From positions 87,841,501 through 87,905,500 of the forward strand of contig JAUMIR010000001.1 in assembly GCA_030847615.1 (NCBI GenBank): a DNA stretch of 64,000 nt. Direction: 5' to 3'. This DNA comes from Gambelia wislizenii. Taxonomy: Eukaryota; Chordata; Lepidosauria; Squamata; Crotaphytidae. Under the pieces are notes generated by a model that was given only the letters and a program-made list of their open reading frames with translations, did not search any database and was not told the DNA's origin. Position numbers and translations under genes: made by a program. Below are positions 1 to 10,112 of this stretch, one piece after another; position 1 is the first letter of the stretch; every line of letters begins with the position of its first letter.

Positions 1-80
1 TCTGAGGATGCCAGCCACAGATGCAGGAGAAACGTCAGAAAGAAACTATTGCAGAACATGACCTCACAGCCTGAAAAAAC
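1..80 (+). mobile_element. Penelope-like element, 3' end fragment
   Basis: The first bases match, with few differences, the 3' end of the Penelope-like element near 56564-56640: the shared block contains GATGCAGG, GAAACGTCAGAAAG and a CCTCAC..GCCT stretch. The window edge cuts it off on the left. It is non-coding 3' sequence and ends in an A-rich CAAA-type run where the L2 relic begins. Confidence 0.75.
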
Positions 81-91
81 AAACAAACAAA

Positions 92-343
92 GGAAAAACT
101 TTGAATTCTGTCTGGAGATGAACTGTAGCCAATGGAGCTGTTTTAACAAGGGAGTTACATTTTCTCTGTCACATGTCCTAGTTAACAGCCTGGCTGCACC
201 TGTTTGGGCCAGGTGAAGTTTCCAAAGACAGCCCCATTTAAAATGTGTTTCAGTAGTCCAAATGGGAGATGACCCATGTCACTGTAGTCAGATCAGGTAT
301 GCAGGAACAGGTGTGTCTGGTACACTAGTTTAAACTGTGCATC
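92..343 (-). mobile_element. L2-like LINE, decayed ORF2 C-terminal fragment (left half)
   Basis: Read on the minus strand this is a decayed copy of the L2 coding region that is better preserved at 50592-51176: the same order of blocks (TTTGAATTCTGTC, AACAGCCTGGC, CAGTAGTCCA, TTTAACTGTGCA) is visible. It has many substitutions and no open frame. The same L2 copy resumes at 930 after an intervening DNA element. Confidence 0.7.
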
Positions 344-928
344 TCCCAGCAAGCCTCCTTAAATGACTCTGTGCATTTAATGAGGAAAGCTTCCTGCTGC
401 CCGAAAGAAAAGCACAGTCCCATACTGTGAGCACGCAAGCTTTCCTCCTTAAATGCCCAGAGACTGGGTTGCTGGGAGATCCACCTGCACCTTCCCTGTG
501 TGTGAATGTGTGTAGGAAAAGTTTGGAATATGAGTTTTAAAGAAGCAGTTTTAAATTCAGTTTGTTGAGACACAGAGAGGGGGTGGTAAGCATGCGGCTG
601 TGCTTTTCTTTGGGCCATGAGGAGACATGGGGCGAAATGTGAGTTTTAAAGAAGCAATTCAGTTTGTTAAAACACAGAGAGGGGAGTGGCAAGGGAACTT
701 TGCTTGCGTGCTCCCAGCATGGGGCTGTGCTTTTCTTTCGCCTCAGACCCTCAGAGGCTGGTGTAGGGGTTGCTTGCTTGCTGGGATCTTCCCTGTGTGT
801 GTATGTGTGCAGGAGGTTTTCCTCCTTAAATGTTCAGAGGCTGCGTTGGGGAGAGCAGGGGGGGGGAGGAATTTCCGTGAAAGCATAAAACCGCGAAAGT
901 CAAAGCCACGAATGTAAAGGGACAACTG
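344..928. mobile_element. Non-autonomous DNA element with internal tandem copies, inserted in L2
   Basis: This stretch separates two halves of one L2 copy. Its right end is GGGACAACTG followed by TA, the same end as the element at 49518-49748. The left terminal repeat is not clear. Inside, a block near 531-615 (GAGTTTTAAAGAAGCA..CACAGAGAGG..GCTGTGCTTTTCTTT) is repeated near 640-740, and a CTTCCCTGTGTGTG..TTTCCTCCTTAAATG block also recurs. The size, about 585 bp, is larger than the simple 230-bp copies, apparently through internal duplication. TA target use suggests the Tc1/mariner/pogo group. Confidence 0.55.
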
Positions 929-929
929 T

Positions 930-1195
930 AAACACATCCTGGCCATCACTGAAACCTGATTATCCTGGCTTAGGGCTGAGTCTAGGAGGACACCCCAAGG
1001 TTCAAAACTGGGTTGATACAGAGTGTGCCAGCCCATCCAGCACAGAGTGAATCCCTTCTCTTTGATCTGCTTTTTGACTGACCAAGAACACTTCTGTCTG
1101 GCCTGGATTAAGCTTCAGTTTGTCAGTCCACTGCTGACACTGGTTTAGTTGCTTATAAACTGTGTACCACCCTGGGAGATTAGAGAGACAGAATG
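930..1195 (-). mobile_element. L2-like LINE fragment (right half)
   Basis: The minus strand encodes pieces of the L2 reverse transcriptase C-terminal side: WTDKLKLNPGQTEVFLVS (around 1090-1145) and GVLLDSALSQDNQVSVMAR (around 960-1000), colinear with the better copy at 7193-7936 (KLKLNPDKTEVL, LGVLLDSSLQMTNQV). It is in broken frames and continues the copy at 92-343. Confidence 0.7.
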
Positions 1196-1199
1196 AATG

Positions 1200-1980
1200 A
1201 AGGTTAGATATATAAGTCCTCAAATGAAATGAAATGAATGCTTGGCTACAAAGCCCCTATGGAATCTTTAGACTAGATTGCTCCTGTTAGATGCAACATG
1301 GTGTACCAGGACCAAAGGCCACTACCATCTTGTCTCAGGAAAGTAAGTGTCCTGGGATTGCCTTTAGTGATGAAGAGAACATTATAAATAAATAGATGAT
1401 TCAGGGCAAGGCTATGTACATTTACATTTGTGTAAGCCTGATCTGCTACCTCTCTTTTTTTGGGAAGGGATTGGGAACGTCTTGGATTGCACATATCCTC
1501 ATAGGTATAGTGAGGCAAGGATGTATGTGGTGTCTTCATAGTCCATCACACATACAGTCTCTCTTGTTTATTTGTTTGAAGACATTCTTCAGGACATATT
1601 TGTATATAAACAAGTCTGAGATTAATTTTATTGCTGCTGTGGCTATGTCATGATGCTACTATTTCTAGTTATGGTGTATGGCAGAGATGATATGATGACC
1701 GACTTCTGCAGCCTTCAGGCAAGGCATATCTTAGTAGCCAGGCTCCTTGGGGGACGATATCATCTTTTCAAAACCCCTTTGGTGTTGTTGCTGTTGCACA
1801 ATCTTACCCTCTCAAAACTGAAAATGTTTTCAGGCACCCGAGGGGCTGAATAACAGATTTCTTGGGGTGGAGCCCAAGTCAAAGAACCTTTTGGAAGGAA
1901 CCCAGACCTTTTAAAACATAAACTTATGTTTCTTTGATGACTGAGTTTAAATTAGTGTGTGCTTTTGTTTTGTTTTTAAA
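1200..1980. other. No recognisable feature
   Basis: Unique-looking AT-rich sequence. Short open frames here have no recognisable domain. I see no repeat from elsewhere in the window. Confidence 0.5.
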
Positions 1981-1984
1981 TCCT

Positions 1985-2690
1985 AGAATCATAGAGTTGG
2001 AAGGGACCGCAGGGGTTGCCTAGTCCAACCTCCATTCAAGCAGAAATACATAGCTAAACTATTCCTGAGGCATGATCATCACACCTATTTAAAAATGTCT
2101 GAAGGAGAGTCCACTGCCTTCTGAGGCAGTCTATTCCACTGTCAAAAAGCTCTTACCATCCATGTTTAGGTGGAATCTCTCTCTCTCTCTCTCTTTCTAA
2201 TTTGAATCCACTGGTTTGTGTTCTGTTTTCTGGAATAATGTAAAATAAGCTCGCTCTGTCCTTTACCTAACACACCTTCAAATACAAGTTGTCCTGGATA
2301 TGAACCGTTCATGGGGGGATATATTCCAGCGCACCATTTATAAGTGAAACCATGGATAATAGTGAACTGCCATAGAATATCATAGAATCATGCTGGAAGA
2401 CCTTGAAAAAGCCTTAAAAATGCCCAGTGGAAGTTGACCATTAAGTAACACTGGAGAACCTCCAGATGCCTAGAGACAACTCCCCCCACCCCCCACCCCG
2501 CCGAACCATGGTTAAATGAAACTGTGATTACCAATACTGCGGGTACGGGGGGGGTATGCCTATCATGTCACCTCTTGATGTTCTCTTCTACAACCTAAAC
2601 ATATCCAATTCCTTAAGCTATTCCACACAGGGCTTGGTCATACCTGTTTAAATAAAGGCATACTTCTAATTAGAAAGAGCCCTTCTAATA
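1985..2690 (-). mobile_element. CR1 LINE 3' fragment, interrupted
   Basis: It begins with AGAATCATAGAGTTGGAAGG, the reverse complement of the standard CR1 3' end, then continues into C-terminal ORF2 sequence on the minus strand (blocks such as ATCATGTCACCTCTTGATG and CTAAACATATCCA, shared with the CR1 at 60545-61045). It is interrupted by a DNA element at 2285-2560. A CT microsatellite lies near 2176-2195. The right boundary, next to the RTE-like piece, is unclear. Confidence 0.8.
2285..2560. mobile_element. Tigger/pogo-like MITE inserted in CR1
   Basis: The CR1 sequence is continuous if these bases are removed, and TA flanks both sides (2283-2284 and 2561-2562). The interior carries motifs typical of Tigger-like MITEs, such as a GTTTCA..TAACC..GG pattern on the reverse strand and a GGCATACCCCCC end. 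The terminal repeats are no longer a good match to each other, so the family is tentative. Confidence 0.5.
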
Positions 2691-2692
2691 AC

Positions 2693-3888
2693 TAATGGAG
2701 TGAAGCAAGGTTGTGTTCTTGCACCAACTTTATTTACAATCTTCTTTAGCACGATGCTCCAAAGGGCTATGGCAGAGCTTGAAGAAGACGACGGCATCTA
2801 TATACGCTACCGTACTGATGGTAGCTTGTTTAACTTAAGCCATCTGAGGGCTCACACTAAGAGTCTAAACTATCTAGTCCGTGAGCTGCTCTTCGCTGAT
2901 GATGCTGCCCTTGTTGCCCACACAGAAGCAGCTCTGCAGCACCTAACATCCTGCTTTGCAACAGCTGCAGAGCTGTTTGGGCTAGAAGTCAACCTGAAGA
3001 AAACAGAAGTTCTTTACCAGCCTGCACCACAGGACGAACACCACCATCCCCACATTGCCGTAGGCAAATCTGTGCTCAAGTCCGTTCAGCAGTTCACCTA
3101 CCTGGGAAGCATCATCTCCTCAGATGCCAAGACTGACAAAGAGATCGATCACAGATTAGCAAAGGCATATAGTGCATTTGGAAGACTTCACAAGAGTCTG
3201 GAGCAATAAACACCTGAGGCAAAGCACAAAAATCAGTGTGTATAGAGCCATCATACTGTCTATCCTCCTTTATGGATCTGAAACATGGGTCACCTATCGC
3301 CACCACCTACAACTCCTCGAGCGCTTTCATCAGCGCTGTCTACGCACAATCCTAAATATACACTGGACTGACTATGTGACGAATGTTGCTGTCCTTGAGC
3401 AAGCAGGGATCACCAGCATTGAGGCCATGATATTGAGAACACAGCTGCGCTGGGCAGGGCACATTTCTAGGATGGAGGACCATCGCCTCCCAAAAATACT
3501 ACTCTACGGTGAACTCGCCACGGGTCAGCGTAAGAGGGGCGCTCCAAAAAAGGGATCCAAGGACTCCTTGAAACAACATCTCAGGCTTGGCCAAATTGAT
3601 CACCAACAGTGGTCTGCCCTGGCCTCACATTGGAAGGCATGGAGACGCACTATCCACAATGCTGCAGCCTTATTTGAGAACTCACGACGAACAAGTCTTA
3701 AAGAGAAATGGCAACGCAGAAAGAATCACAACCCGGAAACATCACCCAAGGAGACCTTCTGCTGTGCTTTTTGCAACCGGACTTGTTTATCTCGGATTGA
3801 CCTTTTTAGTCATCAGCGCGCTTGCAGAAAGCGTGGGATGAGTCCTTCCTGAATCTTCGTTTGCGAAGAAAAGCCAGAGAGAGACTTC
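2693..3888 (+). pseudogene. RTE-like LINE, 5'-truncated reverse transcriptase ORF with frameshift
   Basis: Two overlapping frames (2700-3209 and 3172-3852) give one protein interrupted by a frameshift near 3193. The first starts in the RT palm (GVKQGCVLAP-type motif) and has an intact catalytic LLFADDAALVAH around 2885-2920, then NLKKTEVLYQ. The second has YGSETW, a thumb/C-terminal region (LRTILNIHW, WAGHISRMEDHRLP, GAPKK) and ends with a zinc-finger-like CAFCNRTC..HQRAC. The arrangement resembles RTE-clade LINEs; the exact clade is my recall. The 3' end is AAGCCAGAGAGAGA, shared by three other copies here (19397, 23312, 62478). The endonuclease is missing. Confidence 0.85.
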
Positions 3889-3889
3889 A

Positions 3890-4650
3890 GTTAACAAAGC
3901 CTCTTATGATAGTGGTTTTTAAAAATCATGTGAGCTTTTTTATTTTTGATCATGGGATTATTATTTTATGGTGATATTTTTATCCAAACATAATGGTGTG
4001 TTTACGTTTTGCAAAGCAGGGTGGGGAAGTCCTATTTTTCCTCCCGTGGCAAAGAAGTCCATGTAAAATCCAGCATGTGAATTGTTTTCAAATTGAAGGA
4101 ACCCCTTTGTTGAACCTAACAGACTATTTTGGAAACTTTCATTTAGATTTTAATTCTCTGCTCATCCCTGTGGTATGTAAGTGACTCCCAGTGATCATTA
4201 GCAAAGATGACAAACATCTGCCACATTCAGATCTTATTCCTGATCTCTTCCCAAGGGGGAAAACATGCTACACTTTTGCTGCCCTTACTCTGAGATGAAG
4301 AGAAATGCTTTATAATAATCTCAAAATAATCAGGACATGTTTCATGCTGAAGCTTTATTACTGATTTAATTTAAGCTTGTTCTGATAAAAATATTTTGAT
4401 AATCAGATAGCAGTTCTTGAAAATGTGACTATTAAGCCACTTCACTGCCATTGGTGCATCACGGATTTGGCATGGTAAATTAAACCTAACATGTTGATTG
4501 AGTTAGCATGATATCGCACTGGTTACATGAGCTATTACAATGCTATCATATATATTAGGTGTGTGTGTCTGGGGCTAGTACAATATATAGAATTGATGTC
4601 ATAATAGCATGGTATTCTTCTAATGGGAAACTTGAATGGTAGTGGGAAAT
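3890..4650. other. No recognisable feature
   Basis: AT-rich, unique-looking. A short TG run lies near 4560. Small frames here have no recognisable domain. Confidence 0.5.
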
Positions 4651-4654
4651 GGAC

Positions 4655-4895
4655 AGAAGTACTGTCTAAATACCCTAAAAGCAACAGATCCTGCCTGATC
4701 TTGGAAGCTAAGTAGGACCAGCCCTGGTTAATACTTGGATGGGAGACTGCCAATGAATACCAAGTGCTGTAGGCTATATTTCAGAGGAAGGAACTGGCAA
4801 AACCACCTCTGAGTATTCTTTCCCTAAGAAAACACTTTGAAATTCATGAGGTCACCATAAGTCAACAGGTGACTTGAAGGCACACACACACACAC
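4655..4895 (+). mobile_element. 5S rRNA-derived SINE, near full length
   Basis: The first ~115 bp follow 5S ribosomal RNA: GATCTTGGAAGCTAAG, CTGGTTAATACTTGGATGGG and GAGACTGCC match the 5S internal promoter (A box and C box), ending in GTGCTGTAGGCT. The body (TTTCAGAGGAAGGAACTGGC..AAACCACCTCTGA..TAAGAAAA) and tail (CACCATAAGTCAACAGGTGACTTGAAGGCACAC) are non-ribosomal. A CA run closes it. Not a 5S gene: the 5' third is diverged and there is no terminator. Other copies lie at 28690 and 54484. Confidence 0.88.
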
Positions 4896-4963
4896 CAGTG
4901 ATTAAAAATCTAAAACCCCTCATCTCTAGTCAAAATCATTTGATCTGTCAGTTCATACATTAT

Positions 4964-5454
4964 TGTTAAGAGTCAGTGTCTGAATTCCTTACGAAATGGC
5001 CAGACAACTGCCAAGTCTGCCAGCCCAGCCAAGGTTTCAAACCTGGAGGCCACAGCTGCACAATCAGGAGATTTCAGGGCATTGCATTAGGCTGAAGTGT
5101 GGGGTGCACAGTTAGAGTGTGGTGTGCAAAGCACAATGCAATGTGCAAAAGGCTGACATAAGGCACCCATGTGTTTAGGGGAGCCAATGCCCTGAGGGAC
5201 GGTATAAAAGAAGGCTGCGCCCAGAGCACTTTCTCTCTTGAGTGTATCCGGTGTCTGGCGTAGCAGTTTGTCTGTCTACCTTGTAAATGCCTGTACATAT
5301 CGTAACTGCTTTGAGCTTCAACATAAAGTACCTCCTGCTTATTTGAAAGGTAATCTCTCTGCGCGAGTATCCTTCTTGGGAACGGGTTGCTGCTGATTTC
5401 TACTGAGATATTTTTTGCTTCCTCCGGGAATTGAGTGTCCTATCATCCCCAACA
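4964..5454 (+). mobile_element. Solo LTR with 5-bp target duplication
   Basis: The unit starts TGTTAAGAG and ends CCCCAACA, so it has the TG..CA ends of a long terminal repeat. It is flanked by identical ATTAT at 4959-4963 and 5455-5459. At 491 bp it has LTR layout: a TATAAAAG box near 5202, and an ACATAAAG near 5320 that could serve as polyadenylation signal. No internal retroviral or gag-pol sequence adjoins it, so it is a solo LTR left by recombination. A 5-bp duplication fits Gypsy-type or class III endogenous retroviral LTRs; I cannot decide between them. Confidence 0.85.
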
Positions 5455-5514
5455 ATTATATCACTGTTCTTTCCAGGGCTATCAGGAAAGGAGAGCATTG
5501 ACTATCCTTTAAAA

Positions 5515-5915
5515 CAGCGGCTCTTAACCTTTTCTTTACCAGGGACCCCCTTTAAAAATCTTTTGTTGCTATGGACTCCCAAGAGACTCAAGATTTAAAA
5601 TACTAACAACAATAATACCTGATGATGATACTACTACTACTACTACTACTACTACTAATAATAATAATTAATATAATTACATCATCCATTAAACCTTCCC
5701 TTGGAGGCACTGTGGGGGAGAGAAGACTTTTCTCCTGCTTCTTCCTCCTGCAAGCTTGTGGCTGGAGTGGATTGAAGAACAATGCAGAGGCCAAGCCAGC
5801 CAGCCTTTGCCTTGGCTTCTATCATGTGGGCTGAGCAGCCTTGAAGCCCCCACAGCCCCCTGTGAGGACATTGCAGCCCTCTGGGGGTCCACGGACCACA
5901 GGTTAAGAACTACTG
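5515..5915. mobile_element. hAT-family non-autonomous element with 8-bp target duplication
   Basis: Ends are CAGCGGCTCTTAACCT and AGGTTAAGAACTACTG, an imperfect 16-bp inverted repeat of hAT type. CTTTAAAA is duplicated exactly at 5507-5514 and 5916-5923. Subterminal CCAGGGACCCCC and GGGGGTCCACGGACCA are also typical of this reptile and bird hAT group. The interior holds TAC/ACT and ATA/TAA trinucleotide runs (5630-5675) and no transposase. Confidence 0.92.
5630..5676. repeat. Trinucleotide microsatellite inside hAT element
   Basis: A run of CTA repeats followed by ATA/TAA repeats. It makes short low-complexity frames that are not real proteins. Confidence 0.9.
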
Positions 5916-5999
5916 CTTTAAAACATTGCATGAATGTCCAAAAACACATAAGTGAACACTGACAGTAACACACATCAGCACTTGGTATATGTTTGAAAA

Positions 6000-6600
6000 A
6001 TTAGGAACTGTATTTCTTTTTGAACATTCACACCAGTATTCATCCAATATAAGACAGAAAAATAAATTACTCAAGTGAGTAGATGCTGTATTCTGGCCAG
6101 GAATCTGGTGTGTGGTGGTGGTGTGATTCAAGTGACAGAAAGAGCCATCAGTTCCAAGGATTCTAGCTGATGCTTATGTCTCACTTCTCCCTGGTATTCA
6201 AATTCTTGGGCAAGCTATTTATCTTTTCACACACAACCCAACCTCCCCAGCAAAAAACAAACAAACAAGAAAAAACCCATGTGAAATGGGCATCTGTTGG
6301 AGTAGAAAACAGTTTTCTTTTTCTTTTTAAAAAGTTTGTGTTAGGGGGCTTTGAAGACCCAATCACTGATTTAGATTTAAGTTCTTGGACAAGTTTTAAC
6401 GTCATCGGTGTGTCTTTCTGTGAAAGGGATGCTTTGTGAAGGCAGTGCCCATCAAAGTAAACACTAGGTGACTGAGCACCTTTCTCTCTATGTCAGCCTT
6501 TTTGTGAAGTTCTCATAATACTCACTTAAAATTCCAAAGGTGCCTGCTGATTCACCCACTCCCAACCTGGCAGTAGCTCTCCAAGGATTAAAGCAAGAGT
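6000..6600. other. No recognisable feature
   Basis: Unique-looking sequence with no repeat family I recognise and no convincing exon. Confidence 0.5.
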
Positions 6601-6605
6601 CTTTC

Positions 6606-6920
6606 TCATAAAATCATAGAATCAGAGTTGGAAGTGGCCTCATGGGCCATCGAGTCCAACCCCCTGCTCAATGTAGGATCTCCAGCTAAAGCATCCCCAG
6701 CAGGTAGTTGTCCAGCCTCTTTTTGGTTCCATTGTCAAACTGGTCTTACTGTCAAGAAGTTCCTTCTAAGGTTCAATCAAAATCTACTTTCTGTAACTTC
6801 AAACCATTAGACATGGACCTGCCCTCTGGGGCAGCAGACACCAGGCCTGCCCCCTCCTCTCTGTGATGGCCTTTAAAGTATTTAAAGAGTGCAATTATCT
6901 CACCCCTCAGGAAGACAGGT
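6606..6920 (-). mobile_element. CR1 LINE 3' fragment
   Basis: Starts with AATCATAGAATCAGAGTTGG, the reverse complement of a CR1 3' end, followed by GGGCCATCGAGTCCAACCCC and C-terminal ORF2 sequence in decayed form. It stops before the L2 3' end begins at about 6970. Confidence 0.85.
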
Positions 6921-6969
6921 AGGACAAGTACTGTCTGAGGCACCTCCATTCCCCCCACCCCTTGGCACC

Positions 6970-8168
6970 AGTTCTCTTTCCAAATAAAAATAAAAAAAAT
7001 ATTTATATCCCACCCCTCTACAAAATGCAATCGGGGTGGCTTACAACATTAAAATCTACATACAACCCCTCCATCCCACCCACCCCTTAAAATACAATTA
7101 AATAATTAAACATTTAAAACACAATAAATACTAAAAATACTTAAAACAACACAATAAAAAGCTGGATGGGATCGGACTAATTAAGATGATATCTATTCAG
7201 GAAAGGCCTGCCAGAAGAGATCCGTCTTAAGAGCTTTTAAAAAGCTATTTAAGGTGGTAATGTGACGGATCTCATCCAGCAGGCCGTTCCATAATCTGGG
7301 AGCAATAGCCAAAAAGGTCCTCTGGGAGGTCGAGGGGAGCCTAGTTTTTAAAGGTTGCAACAGATTCCTCCCAGAGTACCGGAGTGCCTGGGGAGGATTA
7401 TATGGAAGGAGGCGGTCCCGAAGATAGGTTGAATCCAAGCCATTTAGGGCTTTAAAGGTGGTAACCAACACCTTGTACTGGGCTTGGAAACTAATGGGCA
7501 GCCAGTGAAGTGATCTTAAGATTGGTGTTATATGGTCTCTTCTAGATGTACCCGAGACCAATCTGGCTGCCATATTCTGTACTAGTTGAAGTTTCTGGAC
7601 CAAGCACAATGGTAGCCCCATGTTGAGTGCATTACAGAAATCAAGACGGGAGGTTACCAGAGCATGTACCACGGTCTCAAGGTCCCTGACTTCCAGGAAA
7701 GGGCACAGCCAGAAGATCGGCCGAAGCTGATAACATGCGCTCCTGACTGTCGCATTTACCTGATTTGTCATCTGGAGTGACGAGTCCAGGAGTACCCCCA
7801 ATCTGTGAACACAGTCCTTGGAGGAGAGTGTGACCCCATCCAGGACTGGAGGTTGTATGCTAATACCTGGGTTCGGGGCTGCTACCGTGAGAACCTCCGT
7901 TTTGTCTGGATTCAGCTTCAATTTGTTTTTCCTCATCTAGTCCATTGCTGTCCTAAGACAATCACTGAGAGAAGAGACACCATCTGACGTCAGAGCTTAA
8001 GACCGAGACATGGAGAAATATATCTGGGTGTCCATCAGTGTACTGATAACATCCCGCCCCATGCCTCCGGATGATCTCTCCCAGCAGCTTTGTATATATG
8101 TCAAATAGGATTTCAAAGGCAGAGCCCCAGTGGTAGTTGCTCTCAACCCCCCCTGGCAAACCCACCAT
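6970..8168 (-). pseudogene. L2-like LINE, 3' UTR plus reverse transcriptase C-terminal half
   Basis: On the minus strand a 247-residue open frame (7193-7936) covers the region after the RT catalytic site: KLKLNPDKTEVL, HRLGVLLDSSL, VTSRLDFCNAL, LVQNMAARLVSG, LHWLPISFQAQYKVL, FLAIAPRLWN and the C-terminal DLFWQAFPE. A separate minus frame (7962-8168) carries FDIYTKLLGEIIRRHGAGC and then YTDGHPDIF where L2 proteins have YADDTQIYF, so the catalytic Asp pair is damaged. The 3' UTR (6970-7190) ends with the L2-type GCC(A/G)CC..TATAAAT motif on the reverse strand. It is truncated at about 8168. Confidence 0.88.
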
Positions 8169-8572
8169 TGTGAGGTTAGCTGCCCAATCTCACTTCAGAG
8201 AGGGAGAATACCACTGGGGCTTTGCTTTTCTGGTGCACAATTGCCCCTCGGAGCTCCAGGAAAAGCAAAGTGCCAGTGCTAGTTTCCCTCTCTGAAGCCA
8301 GAATGGGTACCCACACCACCATCACAAGGCTAGCTGCCCACTCAGGCTTCAGAGAGGGCAAATACCATTGGGGCTTTGTTTTTCCCCAGAGCCCAGAGTC
8401 AAGTGTGAACAACAGCTCTGAATGGAAGCAAACCCAATGCAGATTTAGGCTTTGGCAGGTGTGGCGCTTAAATCCAGGCCAGAGTAGCCCAAATTTCATG
8501 CACTGCAGCCAAAGTACTCTAAAACTATTGGATTTTTTACCATCCCCACCCTGTGTAGTCAAGCTCTAAGCC
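8169..8572. repeat. Spacer with a diverged direct repeat, between L2 and CR1
   Basis: A ~65-bp block near 8172-8235 (GTTAGCTGCCCA..CTTCAGAGAGGG..TACCACTGGGGCTTTG) recurs near 8328-8392 (GCTAGCTGCCCA..CTTCAGAGAGGG..TACCATTGGGGCTTTG). A partial inverted match (CCCTCTCTGAAG) lies between them. It is not part of either neighbouring LINE. The open frames on both strands look like by-products of the duplication. Family unknown. Confidence 0.6.
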
Positions 8573-8573
8573 A

Positions 8574-10040
8574 CTGATAACAATGTTGAAGAGCAATCAT
8601 GCTAGGACAGAACCCTGAGGCACTCCACTCAAGACCTCCTACCAGTTTGAATGTAGACATTGATGATGACTCTTTGAGCACAGTTTTCCAACCTATTATG
8701 GATCCATCTGATAGTTTTTCCATGTATCTACTTTTAATCAGTTTGCTAAGCAAAATATTATAAGGGATATTATCAAATGCTTTGTTGAAATCCAGATAAA
8801 TGACATCCACAGCATTCCTACCATCTACTAAACTAGTGACATGATCAAAAAAAGATTTAAGATTAGTTTGGCAGGATTTGTTCTTGACAAATCCATGCAA
8901 GTTCCTACTGATCACTGCATTGTCATCAGGATACTTGCAGACAGATTCTTGTATAACCCATTCTAATATTTTTCCTGGTATTGAGGTCAATTTGACTGGT
9001 CTATAGTTTCCTGGATTTTTTTTTTTTTTTTTTGAAGAGAGGGACAATGTTTGCCCTCCTCCAGCCCTTTGGCACTTCACCTGTTTGCCAAGATTTCTCA
9101 AAAATGAAGGCAAGGAGTTCAGAGAGTACATCAGCAAGTTCTTTTAGTACTCTGGGATACAGTTCATCTTGCAGATCTGAACTACTTTAGGTTAGCTAGG
9201 TGATTCCTAACTAACTTCCTATCAGTCTTGATTTGTAATCCAGATCCCTTGCCAAGGTATCTGCTGCTGCATGGAATCACACCGTTCTCTTTCTGGGAGG
9301 AAACAGAAACAAAATAGGTATTGAGTAGTTCTGCCTTTTCATTATGATCTGTTTTACCATCCTTATTGAACAATGCCCCCACTGTTTCCTTAGCCATTCT
9401 CTTGCCACAAATGTATCTGAAAACTCCCCTCTGGTTGCTCCTTGCTTGCCTAGCCTGTCTCAGCTCATTCTAAGATTTAGCTTTCTTTATACTATTCCTG
9501 CAAGCTTAGGTTACATGTCTGTACTCTTCCTTGGTGATTTGCACTTAATCCTATTCTTTATACATACTCTTTTTTTTTCACTTCCTCCTTGAGTTTGCTG
9601 TGGAGCCACATTGGCTTTTTCAGGTGTTTCCCATTTTTCTTCTTCCATGGGATTGTTTGAGATTGTGCTTTTTGCAACCCCTCCTTCAAGAACTCCCATC
9701 CTTGTTGGTTATCTTTTTCCTTTAGCATCTCTAGCCATGGTACAACTATTCCACCCAGTATTTCCTTGAACTTAATAAAATCAGCTGTGCTGAAATCCAA
9801 GGTCTATGTTTCATTATACGGTTCTTTGGCCTGTCCCACAATTGTGAATTCTAGCATAACATGGACACTTTCCCCTAAAGTATTGACTATTTTGATTCCA
9901 GTGACCAACTCCTCCCTATTGGTTAGGATCAAGGCCAGGATTGCTGATCTCCTTGTTCTCTCCTCTATCTTTTGAAATAGGAAATTATCTGCAAGGTGCA
10001 TCAGGAATTTGTTCTCAGCACTTACCTGGTGATGTGATGC
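8574..10040 (-). pseudogene. CR1 LINE ORF2 relic (endonuclease end to mid RT)
   Basis: Minus-strand frames in order encode the end of the endonuclease (FLMHLADNFLFQKIEE, ALILTNREELVTG, GESVHVMLEF; 9804-10058), the linker (WKKKNGKHLKKPMW; 9558-9800), and RT fingers and palm ([48 protein letters not shown]; 8559-9137). Stops and frameshifts divide it into at least four frames. Compared with the intact CR1 at 33961-36864 it is an older, degraded copy. A T run at 9010-9033 is internal. The FADD active-site region is missing. Confidence 0.88.
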
Positions 10041-10044
10041 CAGG

Positions 10045-10112
10045 GATTGAACCAACATTGTCTGTGCATTTGTTCTGTCTCTGAGCTACAGTGCTTCAAA
10101 TAACTTCAAAAT
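10045..10112 (-). mobile_element. Possible tRNA-derived SINE head fragment
   Basis: The string CCAGGGATTGAACC followed by CTGAGCTAC resembles, on the reverse strand, a tRNA B box and A box at about the right spacing. Too short and too decayed to name. Confidence 0.3.

Noticed and set aside
4655..4780. 5S ribosomal RNA gene
   Set aside because: The 5S-like head is diverged and fused to a SINE body and tail, lacks a T-run terminator at the right place, and recurs in truncated form elsewhere.
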